From Gnetum montanum (lineage: Eukaryota; Streptophyta; Gnetopsida; Gnetales; Gnetaceae), in the NCBI GenBank assembly GCA_015680685.1, contig MNCI01023302.1:164145-228144 (forward strand): a stretch of 64,000 nt of DNA, in the 5' to 3' direction. Each line of letters begins with the position of its first letter. Within the stretch, counting starts at the first letter, position 1. The notes under the pieces are model-generated. The model had not been told where the DNA came from and ran no database searches. It saw only the letters and a list, made by a program, of their open reading frames with translations. This document shows, one piece after another, positions 48,947-60,230 of this stretch. Made by a program: the position numbers and the translations under genes.

Positions 48947-49800
48947 TTGGCCCTTATCATAACTTGTTGTAGCATCTACATCATCTACTAGGCCAATTCC
49001 ATCTAACCATCCTCTATACCAATGGGTGTTATTGATGTCGAAGCTAATGCCTAAACAATAGGTGTCTCCTAAGACTCTACCACATCCCTACCTCTACCTA
49101 TAGTTGATTTGTATCTACTAAGATCTTTAATACCTACAATTACAAGGGTAAGTACCACAACATACTATACTATTGAAGCAACCTTGCTCTGATATCACTC
49201 TATAATACCATGACTCCCGGTTAACACAAAATTGCAATCACAACTCATTGTTGCTTTATGGATTCATATTGAGAATAAGGAAAATTCACCATGACTTGTG
49301 ACATACCCATGGTGGACTTATGGTTGATCCATGATCTCCAACAATTCAAACCTCTTCTAGCTAATTATCACCATGACTCATGGAAAACTCAAATATTAAT
49401 TCTCTCTATTTCTAGCATCACCATGACTCATGTTGTAATACCACAACTCATGGTTCACAAAATTAAAGAATTTTTTAGAATCAAAGTTGAACATTAAATC
49501 CTCCTTCTCATCTCCTTCATCCCATTTATTTCATCATTGATTATTATCACAAATTGTTGTAGCATCTGCATCATCTACCAAAGTAGATTCATCTAACCAT
49601 CCTCTACACCAATGGATGTTGGTAATGTCAAAGCTAATGCTAGAGAGGTAGGTGGCTTCTAAGACTCTACCACATCCCTATCCGTACCTATAGTTGATCC
49701 CCATCTACTTGACCTCTCTAATACCTATAATTACAAGTGTAAGTCCCACTACATACCATAGTATTAGCGTAACCTTACTCTAATACCACTCTATGATATC
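48615..49800. repeat. Tandem duplication, period about 591 bp, spanning an LTR end
   Basis: The second copy repeats the last 330 bp of the copia LTR and the next 260 bp. TTGTTGTAGCATCTACATCA (48,961) recurs at 49,553, and AACCTTGCTCTGATATCA (49,180) recurs as AACCTTACTCTAATACCA (49,771). Confidence 0.75.
49180..49197 (-). other. Initiator-Met primer-binding site, minus strand, copy A
   Basis: The reverse complement reads TGATATCAGAGCAAGGTT, one base from the standard TGGTATCAGAGCAAGGTT. A second decayed copy is at 49,771-49,788 (TGGTATTAGAGTAAGGTT). It implies an LTR element in minus orientation at this spot. Confidence 0.6.
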
Positions 49801-50879
49801 CTATGTATCAGACCCAAGCCATGCCTAGATGAAAGCCATACTCTAGTGGAACATTAGAGTTAAAATGCACCAAACAAGAAATGAATCAAATAACATAGCA
49901 AAATTTCATACAAACCACCTCATATAAGTCTCACGCATAAACTAACTAAAAGCATGAAAAAGATACCAAACTAACATTGCTACATAAATTTACATACCCA
50001 TACTCATCTTCATTTCAGCCATATGGAAGCTTGAGTACAACATACATCTTAAACTTTAAAATTATTATTTTATTTATTATTGTTATGGAGAGGAAAAATC
50101 AATAACACACAATAGGAAAATGGATGAAAATTCTATCTTTTGTTTATACTAAAACTTTGTTTTCACCAAATGTTTTGGCTAATGCAACCTTTTGCAACAT
50201 TTTCCTTAACTACATGCCTTTACGTTTACCTTTTCACATTGTTACAACAAATATTATGTAAAATTTCTAAGTAGAAGCAACCTATTATTGATATTTATTT
50301 ATTTTTCTATTGTTCTTCTATCCTTTGAATTTCTTAACTCTTTGATCCACTTAAAGACCTATACATCACTTAAGGCCTTACGAGCAAAAGGTTTCATTGT
50401 TACAATTGGATAAACCTCTATCCACACTAAGGGGAAATCATCATTTTACAAAACATCTTGACTACCACATAGGTCATCTCTTCTACTGCTTGAAAAGTAA
50501 AATTTAAAATTTAAAAATTTAAAAGTTAAAAAATGATTAGATCATCAACATGGAATTTTTGAAATGCTACTACATATAGCACTTCATTTCTATAACATTT
50601 TAAAACCTACCTACTATATACAGTCAAATATGTACTAACTTAGCAATAGTCTACATCTATACATCTACATCTACATCTACATCGGTTATACAAGTTTATA
50701 CTAACTCATAACTATTTTTCTATTACATAGTTTTTGTATCCCCCTTTTCTATCTCATATTCTACTATATATACCTACTTATAATCATCATACACTCCTAC
50801 CCTATCTATCCTATTCTAGTCTACTTTGCTCAACATGATCAGTCAAGTTTACAGGTGACCAATGTCTCATTGCTCCATG
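49801..50879. other. No gene recognised
   Basis: AT-rich sequence with ATCTACATCTACATC-type simple repetition near 50,650-50,690. By its position after the minus-strand PBS copy B it may be a decayed LTR; no partner was found. Confidence 0.3.
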
Positions 50880-51660
50880 TGAGAGTGTGACCTAGGGTAC
50901 CATTGAGTGGGATAGGGAGGTGTTACTATTTTGCATATTTATTAGCTATCTATGGCATCCATTTCAGCTTTACCATATGTATAGGATTTAACCATACCCT
51001 ACTTCTATTGCATACCATTGTCCTAATGATAGGTGTATGGGTGATATTTTATTTTCCACCTTTATAGTTTTATTACATCTTATTTTCACAATTATGCATT
51101 CTATTATCTCTAATAATACTATCTCACTTCTTCCTCTCATTTTTGTCTCTCGTATATTCTCATTCCTCTCTATATTCAATGCATTAGTGAGGCCAAATGA
51201 GTATCTTTGCTTTACTTAGTGAGTGTGTGTTAGATGTTAGAGTAATGTAAGGAGTGAGAACATTATACACATCAAATCTATGCAAGGTGAGGTAGGGGTC
51301 AATCTTAGGAATTTAACTATGTCTCACTTTTGCAACATAGCACCCCAACATTAGTAGATTGGTCATGTCCTTGACATGCATTCCCCTTAATTATATTACT
51401 TCCTATTTTTGGTTTCATCTATATCCATATCTTTCTTTCCCTTCCCCCTCTCATGTTCTATGCTAGTGAGGCCAAATGAATGTTCTTTACTTTGCTTCAG
51501 TGAGTTTGTAATTAAGATAATTGAATGGGTTATGGTGTTCTTTGTTTACATTTCTAAGTGCTTCCTAGGATCTAGTCATGCTCCACTTCTATGGCATAAC
51601 ACTCCATTGTAGATGTATCTACAATATCCTGGACTTTCTCCCCTATCATCTCATTTCATT
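50880..51660 (+). repeat. Three tandem copies of the 260-330-bp repeat unit
   Basis: The landmark GGATTTAACCATACCCTACT falls at 50,985, with variants at about 51,309 and 51,571. AGTGAGGCCAAATGA falls at 51,186 and 51,467. The unit is shared with 20,230-20,481 and 25,841-26,040. Confidence 0.65.
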
Positions 51661-51775
51661 GAAATCCTCTTGTAAGTACCTAGCCCTTTATATCTAAAGC
51701 ATCTTATCATTAATAGTAACTTTTTTCTTTTCTTACTTCTTTATTCTTTTAGTGGTATCCATCAAGAGGAGACAA

Positions 51776-52400
51776 TGTTGTACTCCTACTTGTCTTTCTT
51801 TCAATCATTTGGAAGCTTGGGTGCAACATACATCTTCTTAGTTTCCTAATAGTTGGACAAGATCATTCAACCTTTTTACATCATTTGACATTATTTTTGA
51901 TGTCATCTTTGCATCATAGTTTATGTCACTTGTGACTTTTGGCATCATTTTAATGTCAGATTAATAGCTTCTAGAAGCTTCCAAAGTCTTCTTTGTGGGT
52001 CATAATGCATTGTTTCTTCATAATCTATGAGGCATTTTTTGGTCTATAAATAGAAGACCTAGGACATCATTTTGAGCATCTTTAATCTTTGATTTTTTTT
52101 ATCTCTTTTATCTCTAATCTTTTATCTCATCTAAGAGGACCTTATCTTCATTCACATTAGGTATATACATTACATTTTTAACATTTTAGAGAGTTTGTAT
52201 CCCCAACAAACCCTAATCCCATCTAACATAATTGTATCCCTTGCATTGTGTACCTACATAATATATGAAGAAATCTTTGGATCAAATCCAAATAGTCTAG
52301 TTTGATTCAAATCCCTATTACATCAAAGTTGCACTTACATTAGCATTTACTCTAGAAGAAAACCCAATCATGTGTACACATCAAAGATCAAGGTAACATC
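51776..52400 (+). mobile_element. Possible LTR start after the repeat array
   Basis: TGTTGTACTCC follows AAGAGGAGACAA, as at 26,165. A TATA box (TATAAATA) lies at 52,045. The right end is not defined and no coding sequence follows. Confidence 0.35.
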
Positions 52401-55400
52401 CATGTTAGTACCCTCTAAGTCACTTAGTTCTTCTCCAAACATATGATTAATCTATAGGTTTTAGTCATTTTGTTATTTTTATTTTTATTTATTTCTATCC
52501 CATCCTAAAATTCCCTTTTCTCATACTACAAAAAATGGTTTTTCTTATCATTTGTTGTTAACATTTCTCTAGAAATAAAGGATGCATTTCCCCCTTTATT
52601 TCAATCGTTCTCTTCTGCCTAGTACGGATCTATTGTTTTTGCTTGTAGATTCACTCGATAAGATCATATTTGTTGCTATTCTTCTACTAGTGTATTTGCA
52701 AAACTATGTTTCATTTTATGTTCTTGCATTGTTTTCTTTTATTATTATTATTATTTTATTTTTTTTGCTACATTTAATTTACAAATTTCTTTCTCTTAGC
52801 TTCAATGTTACCTTCATTGCTAGATTGTTACATTAATATAACCAAAAAGTTCTCATTCGATTTAGAGATATGTCTTTAAACCATTTGTGACTATAGATAG
52901 TATTGCACTACCTTCTATTGTGTTAGTGATATTAGACAAGGAAATATGATATTTTGTATGAGTTATTGTAAGTTGACCAAGTCAATTCTTGCCACAACAC
53001 ATATAACCATAAGATAGCAAATCACTAAGGTAATCATTAGGCATATACATCAAAAATATATCACTTTACAAGTCTAGCACACATACTCTATCTATATATG
53101 TACATTGTATAAAAGTACTATAACTCATGAGTTTTCTATACCGAAACCATTAGTAAACAGATCCATCTTTCATACAAAGACATACGTAAGCAGAGATAAT
53201 AGTATGAAATCAAAACCGACATCATTTTCCTCAATCATATTAGCCTCATGTGCACCCAAATCCACTACCTGCATACAAAGGAGGTTAATACAAGACTAAG
53301 TAGGAGCCTTTATATGTCCCCCATGGATGGGAAATCTAATGATGTGCTAGAGAAAAGAAGTGGGATATGATGAACAACCTACAATGAGGTCAATACATCT
53401 CATGCAAAATATGCATGACATCATACCATCAAAATAGCACTTGCAAACATCATCTATAATACCAATCTCATATATCAAGATTAATCATAACACCTAGCAA
53501 GCATGACCATGTCCAATCGGCAAATACCAAGGTCCACATGCATAACATAATTAAGGCTCAATCATACACTAACACCACATGCATAATTAAACATAACACA
53601 TGGCAAATGGTGCCCCATGTGATGGTTGTCCTTCTAGTGCTCAATCATGACATAGCCCATGTGGTAGTTGACATACCTAATCTTAGTGTAAGCATGATAT
53701 CATTGACATGAGTACTCAAACCTCTATCAATGCTTATAGATTTTTTATTAGTTTTCCATTACTTAATCCATCACTGGTGCTAGTGCCTACTCCCTCATTT
53801 GTAGCCCCATGCTACTAACCTTCTAGAGGATAGATTTGAGTATAACCAAATGCACCTAGATCTCATACCAACCATAGGCCCAACCTATGCACTTTCACTC
53901 TCATAATGAGGTTTGAGATAAAAGACTTGTTGATGTATCACATCGAGGGGCATCCCAAATCTTATAATATGCCTCATCACTAATCACTCCACATCCTCAT
54001 GTTGGCTCCACCCAGCCTATGATCATAAAAAACCTATGCTATGTGCACCGTTAATCATAACATGATCATACCATAGTAGCCTAATCCATTGGCCATAAGC
54101 AACCTATGCTTCATGTGTCATTCCAACATTCCAGTCATACCACACATCATCAATTCCAAAAGCATAAGCAAGCACATGCCTCACTCACATATAGCATCAT
54201 ATCACAAGTGTAACCAATACATAACATAATAGTAGATCAAAGCTAGATCAATATCAGTACATCTCTTGCATGCATATATACCCTACCAATTAGTAAATGC
54301 ATCACGTACAAGTATACAAAGATTTACCAAGTACCACTAGGCAAGTCTTACAACTCACAAAGAAACAGCATGGTCATAACCAATTATGATACTACAACCT
54401 AGCTTAAGGCTCATGCATTGACATACAACTCATTTCAAGCATCATGACATTTATAGCTACTAAGCTTGACTAGCCACACCCAAGTGGATCTCACACCTCA
54501 CATTCATCTTGTACTTTCCAATGAAACATGACCTCCTTGTGACTCATGATCTACCTACACTTACCATCGTGACATAAGCACTAGACCATTGCACCTCACA
54601 CTATGCCCACAATTGACAAAAATTCAAAAACAAAAACTATTGTGACCCTACTACGAGTATACTATGGCTTGCACTTCTAAAGCTAATGTCACAACTACTT
54701 TGCAGTCCCACCATGGCTAATCCATCATGCAAGTAATGTTAACTTTCTATTGTGGTCCTAATGTGCTTAAGTCGTAACTCATGCTTCCATTTCCATGGCA
54801 ACTATGACTGTGTTGCGAAGGAACAGCAACCTACATGAAAGAAAAAATTTTCTTAAAATCCCACATCATGAGAATCCTTGGCCAAAACTTAGCCAGAACC
54901 CTAGTGTGACTTGTAAATCACTCATGCTCAATACCAATTTCATGTAAATAACAAAGCATAAAAATTCATAACAACTAGATGCATAACAAGAATAGCACAT
55001 AAACACAAAAACAAGACCCAAATGCCCTTGGAGATCAATAATGGAAAGCCTGTTGTCCTCAGAGTCATTGAACATTCTTGAAACTACTTGAATTAAATTC
55101 TCAAGTTACAACCAAATTACACCCCTACACATACAATATTCCAAAATAGTAATATTATGTCATCACAACATCAATGGGCAAAAACCAATCACATGCACAT
55201 CTTGAGTTCTAACTATCCCCTCTTATAGGTACACGAATACGCATACAAATTTGAAACTAGAAAAATAAGAAAATGGTAAAAACTACCCACCAAAACCTGA
55301 AGAATTGCCAAAATCCAAAACACTAACATGAATCAAATGATGTCCTGATTTCACCAGAATACAAATTGAGACTCTTGAATTGTAGCCCACCCTAAACCAA

Positions 55401-55930
55401 CTTGCCAACATATCAAAAATCACAGAAATACATTGAAATTGAGAAAAGAATAGAAGAAGAAAAGAATCCAACAAAAATCCAATTGCACTAGAATGTGATC
55501 AAGAATGAAGGTAAAATGAAATATGTTATATATATAAAGGTTGTATTTACTTTTCTTTTTTCTTTTTTTAGGAATTCTATAAGTGTTCTATAATTTCCCA
55601 CATCCCAACTAATACCCTCAGACCCCACACTTCATAACTCACTCATAGGAGCTCCAATCAAAATATTGATCGAACCTATAAATAGCATATCACATCTACA
55701 GCATATTCAAGAAATCATAAGTACATACTAAAACATGTCAACTAGCCCTATAGCTCAAACATGCATAAAATCATAATCACAAATGACCATCATAACATGC
55801 ATACCTATCAAGAGCTCAGTATTCCCCCACAACCCTCATATCCTATTAGCCACAAACACCATACTACACATCCAACAAAATTAGTGTGCATAATCATGAT
55901 GAATATAAACTCATAATCACAATGTCACAA
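52401..55930. other. No gene recognised
   Basis: AT-rich sequence. The hydrophobic frame at 52,582-52,836 is low-complexity T-rich DNA. From 53,300 to 54,800 the sequence is rich in CATAAC, CATGAT and ACCTATGC words, typical of decayed LTRs. TATATATATAAAGG near 55,530 resembles a TATA box without an evident gene. Confidence 0.35.
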
Positions 55931-56050
55931 TGAGGTGTTAGTTTAGTGGTACAAGTCTTAACCTGGTAACCCCAAGTCACAAGTTTGATTCTACTAGGTA
56001 GCACTAAGTTATAAACTTCTATAAATTTTAGGTGTACCTGTATCATTAAA
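55931..56050 (+). mobile_element. tRNA-derived SINE, copy 1
   Basis: A polymerase III box A (TAGTTTAGTGG, 55,939-55,949) and box B (AGTTTGATTCT, 55,982) are 43 bp apart, after TGAGGTGT. The sequence cannot fold as a full tRNA and has a non-tRNA tail, GCACTAAGTTATAAACTTCT. A related copy lies at 57,470-57,592. Confidence 0.6.
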
Positions 56051-56139
56051 ATATTATAATTAACTATGCCCCCATGGCCCTACATTTAGGGGTTACACAA
56101 CGTGCCCTAAATATAAGGCCATTTATACATAATTATGCA

Positions 56140-56560
56140 ATGTTAATCATTCATAAGTGGACTTTAGATTTTGATGTCCATTCTATAGAATACTCTAAAG
56201 TTTCTTATTTTGTCAAGCTATTTAAATTTATATTGATTTTTCAAAAAGATGAATAGGAAAGTGTTAATTTGCTTGGTCCCATTAAGCATATAGAATCTAT
56301 TTTTACAACATTTTGTTTTCATAGAAGCTTTAATATTCAAATCAATCTTCGTAATTATAAAAAGGAATTGGTATTACAAGCAGGTTGAAAGATACATACT
56401 CAACCAATTACATGTTTTAATCTTTCCAATTCTTGCATCTTTTATCATCGTGAAGGACATTTATTTAACATTTATCCTCTTCTACTCAATCAAAAAGATG
56501 ATGAGGAAAATAAAAAATGTGTGGAAGTTGAAGATTTAAAAAAAAAAAAAGCAATCTTAT
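56140..56560 (+). pseudogene. Possible LINE ORF1 fragment (DUF4283-like plus zinc knuckle)
   Basis: HKWTLDFDVHSIEYSKVSYF (56,149) resembles the DUF4283 region of plant L1 ORF1 proteins. Further on, CIFYHREGHLFNIYPL (near 56,435) matches the pattern CxxCHxxGHLFxxCPL with two Cys replaced by Tyr. A Lys/Glu-rich part follows. Stops and a frame change lie between. The match is weak, and no L1 RT follows. Confidence 0.38.
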
Positions 56561-57173
56561 GCTGAAAATATGAAAAATAAAGTTAATGTGCATAATAATA
56601 ATGATCTGGAGGTAATAAAAAACTAGAAAAAATAGAAAATTCTATGAATATTTTATCTAATATCTCAAAAAGTATTGATCAAACTCGATAGATAGCTCAT
56701 AAGACAAATGTTTTCTTATTTGACAAGAGTATTATTAACTCAAAGGTTAAAACTCATGTTGATAAGTGGACTATAGACAATGGTAAAGACTCTTGACATA
56801 AGATCAATCATGATGGATAATTTGATAAAAAAAGATGTATCATTATCTTTTATTAGATCTTCCTTTCCTATAGAAGTTGGTATTTTGCTAAAGTTTTCTA
56901 TTGCTTCCTTAAATCCTTTTGTTATTTTAAGTTCAAGGATGGATGTTGAAAGTGAAATGTTGTTAGAACTAGGATCATCCTTCCTACTAACAATTAATTT
57001 TTCTTGTTTTTTCAAAGCATTATTTGCAAAGTTGTACACCTAAATAGACCACCCTTAAAGTTGGAAAGTTTTTTCTTCTCATTTTGTTTTTCATGTTTTT
57101 AAGTAGTGCTTAAGCATGTGATATGCTCTAAATTTTTTGGTTATTATTAATAATATTTTTGAGCATGTGCAAA

Positions 57174-57440
57174 GAAGATCAAACAATGAACCTATAAACA
57201 AAGGTTGCCATATCATTGTTCTAGGAAAGTCACTGAAAAGAAGACCAAAAAAAGACATGGGATAAAATGATCAAAGATGATTTGAAGAAACTACATATAA
57301 GCAAAGGTTTAGCTCTTCCTAGAGGTGAATGGCTAAAGAAAACTCATGACAAAGCTAGGATGATGACGATGATTAATAATATTTTCGGGGCCCAACAAGG
57401 CTAGGATGATGATGATTAATAATACTAATATTTTTAGTAT
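57174..57440 (+). pseudogene. RTE-type LINE, C-terminal end and 3' tail
   Basis: RRSNNEPINKGCHIIVLGKS then KRRPKK and, after a one-base frameshift near 57,251, TWDKMIKDDLKKLHISKGLA and GEWLKKTHDK match the end of plant RTE-clade LINE proteins (RGRPKKTW...KDL...RAEWRRRIH). The 3' tail CCCAACAAGGCTAGGATGATG with GAT repeats follows and is partly duplicated (AAGCTAGGATGATGACGATG and AAGGCTAGGATGATGATGAT). The reverse transcriptase itself is missing (5' truncation, usual for LINEs). Confidence 0.65.
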
Positions 57441-57469
57441 TAATACATCTAGATGAATATTTTTAGTAA

Positions 57470-57592
57470 CATAATATTTACCTCCATAACACTTTGATAG
57501 AAATTTGTTCGTAACTCAACATTATCTATTGGAATCAAACCCATGACTTAGAGTTTCCAAATCAAGAGTCTTACCACTAGGCTAACACCTCA
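57470..57592 (-). mobile_element. tRNA-derived SINE, copy 2
   Basis: On the minus strand TGAGGTGTTAGCCTAGTGG carries box A and TGGGTTTGATTCC box B. The tail GTTGAGTTACGAACAAATTT matches the tail of copy 1. It lies tail to tail with the LINE end at 57,440. Confidence 0.6.
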
Positions 57593-58000
57593 TTATATTC
57601 TTTTAAGTTCTAATGTGTTAATGATAGGTGGCTCAAGTGGTTAGCTCATTATCTTATTAATAATATTTTTGAAGTCATACTTAAGGTATCATTATATATC
57701 TTTATAATTTTTTTTAAAAGTATCCTATTCATGTGTACTTATAGTCATTCTTTAGGTTCCACTACCCACCACCCACCTCCCCACTTTATGTTCTAAAGTA
57801 CTATGACAAAGATATGTCTTAGGTGTATTTACAATTAATTATTTTAGGTTTTAACACCATCTAAAATGACAGCATACAAGGAAGGTTGAAAAAGATAATT
57901 TATCTATTGCATTTTTGTGAACAAGTTGTGAAACTTATTAACTCTTATTGTAATTTGTTTGTGGTTTCTCTTTATAAGAAACCTTTAGTAAAAAGCCATC

Positions 58001-58045
58001 ATCATCATTATCCTAGCCTTGTCCCAACAAAATGGAGTCAACTAC
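58001..58045 (-). mobile_element. RTE-type LINE 3' tail, minus strand
   Basis: The minus strand reads GACTCCATTTTGTTGGGACA then AGGCTAGGATAATGATGATG, the same tail motif as at 57,385-57,420. No coding part is recognised next to it. Confidence 0.5.
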
Positions 58046-58242
58046 CTATAAGAAAAGGTTTTTAAGATTGGTTGTAAGAATAAAACTCAAAAGGCATCTC
58101 AAAACCATTAGACTTTTCCTTTTTATATCAATCAAAGGGATAGATCAATAAAAGAAAATTGCAAAAGTCTAAAAGTAATTGTTAGTGATAGAATTTGGAA
58201 GTTAAAGCTTTGTCAACCTAGAAATTGTATTTATACTAACTT

Positions 58243-58659
58243 AGATATATATATATCTCTCTCAATTGATCGAGATGATTTTAAATAAGATGATTTTAAC
58301 CAAGCCCCACTATTGGACAATGTAATAAGATATCTAAAAACGGAATCACTCATCCATCCTCTATTTCTCAATCCCTTTCCCATTTTAGTTTTATCCAATC
58401 ATTCAATTTTGTTTTGTCTTTGTTTGTTAATGGCATTTTTGAGCATTATTTATGCGAGAGATTTATTTCTCAAAAATGAGCAAACAGAGACAAAACAAAC
58501 TTGACCAAGAGGGTAAAACTAAATTGGGAAAAAAGTCGAGAAATAGAGAATGGATGAGTGATTCCATTTTTAGATTTCTTGTACCTCGTTTCAGGCTTGG
58601 TTAAAATCATCTTATTTAAAATCATCTCAACCACTTGATAGATATATATATATATATAT
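58243..58659. mobile_element. Fold-back (MITE-like) element, about 200-bp arms and 25-nt loop
   Basis: The left arm (58,243-58,443) and right arm (58,469-58,659) are inverted copies: GAGATGATTTTAAATAAGAT is mirrored by ATCTTATTTAAAATCATCTC, TGGAATCACTCATCCAT-type sequence by ATGGATGAGTGATTCCA, and GGCATTTTTGAG by CTCAAAAATGAG. Both outer ends are TA repeats, so a TA target is possible. No transposase is present. Transcription would give a near-complete hairpin RNA. Confidence 0.8.
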
Positions 58660-58810
58660 TTTTCACCCCCCTTCGCCATCGCCAGATGTGTTGCCTAACA
58701 CAATTCAAAAAAGGAATTAATTAAATAAGATACAATCTCTTCTTACCTATCATTGTTCTAGCAAATTTTATTGGTCCCACCATTGCCCAACAATGATGGG
58801 ATGGATACAT

Positions 58811-58924
58811 CATCTAAATATGGTTATAATCATCTAAATATGGTTATAATCATCTAAATATGGTTATAATCATCTAAATATGCCTCGCACAAACCAAGCT
58901 ATATGCCTCGCACAAACCAAGCTA
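58811..58924. repeat. Two adjacent short tandem repeats (20 bp, then 23 bp)
   Basis: CATCTAAATATGGTTATAAT starts at 58,811, 58,831 and 58,851, with a partial copy at 58,871. Then TATGCCTCGCACAAACCAAG plus CTA occurs twice (58,879-58,901 and 58,902-58,924). The copies are identical, so the expansion is recent. Confidence 0.9.
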
Positions 58925-60230
58925 TAAATGATAATAAAAATTTAGGTTTTATCCTTCTTCCAAATGAATTATGTATCTTAGAAGTTATTTTTTTAAAATT
59001 TGAAGATCGTCTTGAAATTTTTTACAACGCTGAAGATCTTGAAATTTTCTTTAAAATCTAGTGATCTTGAAATTTTTTGATCGCAAGATTTGAAAATTTT
59101 TCTAGATTATGAATTCCTAATTTTTACCATAAAGATGGTGTTAATCTCAAATTTTTGAAGACTCAACCACTCCAGTGTTGCATATCTAAAAGTTTTAGGC
59201 GAATTGCTAATTTTTCCAAAAAAAAAAACCTATTTAGATCTCAAATATTTTTTTAAAAGCTCCACTCATGTATATGTATATATAAATTTTAATTGATTTA
59301 TTGGCTGTCTGCATATGTCTAATTTCCTGTCTCCAAGTACAACACGCTGTAAAAAACATAAAAATTGAGATCAGGCAGCTTGAACATTCATAAATGGGAA
59401 GCAATAATGAAGTCGCAGACACTGGCTGAAGATAAAAGAAATCGAACCCCAGACACACATTCCATGGAAAAATATTATCTGAAGCAAATATAAAAAGTTG
59501 GTATGTTTATGAACCTAAACATCTCAATTTAATCCTGTTGATTTTAAGATATTGAAGAACAAAACATGCATAAATTATGATCATGTTTATATAGAAACGC
59601 GTAAATAAAATCAAATTTCAGAATATCCTTTGTCCTTTTCTATTTGAATGCTATTAAAGATGAAAATTTTTTTCTTTTTTTTTTAATAAAGTTAATAACA
59701 CAACCCTGCCCACCCAATATAATCATGTCCTCTCTCTAGTTTGTCCTCGAAGATGTTTTCACATTCTTCGATATAACAAAGAGTTGATTCAATGAGTAAA
59801 GAAAGCATGTGTTATAATAAATTTTTATTTTTCTAATTAATTCTACATTTATTTATGCCCCGTGTACTTCGTCCATTCTAAACACATTTATGGAATCCAA
59901 TGCATTCTGACCAAAAGCAAGACAATCACTTGGCATTCATAACACATGCCACTACAGCTATTTGTTTCACCTTACTTTCAAATAGCATGTTAGAATTAAA
60001 AGCCTCAGCAAGATATAAATGGTAGTTTAAAACTAATCTCAATTTTCTTTGCAAGTGCATGGCACAAGACAATAGCCTCATTTGATGAAATATAAAGCTT
60101 AGAAATAAAATACACTCTACGTGCAACTAGTGATTGAACAACACCAATTGCAGGTTAAAACCAAAAAAGTTCGCCGATTTTCCATCAACTATTGAAACCA
60201 TAAATATATTGCATCCAAAAAGATTCTTAT
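58925..60230. other. Non-coding region downstream of the synthetase gene
   Basis: No ORF with homology. Around 59,000-59,100 GATCTTGAAATTTTT-like words repeat loosely. On the minus strand AATAAA words lie near 59,850 and 59,826, about 400 bp past the synthetase stop; they could serve as poly(A) signals, which is unproven. Confidence 0.4.

Noticed and set aside
52582-52836. 84-codon ORF with a membrane-like sequence
   Set aside because: Its hydrophobicity comes from T-rich low-complexity DNA; no start context, homology or neighbours support a gene.
55931-56000. tRNA gene
   Set aside because: Box A and box B are present, but the acceptor and anticodon stems do not pair and a second degenerate copy with the same non-tRNA tail exists; SINE fits better.
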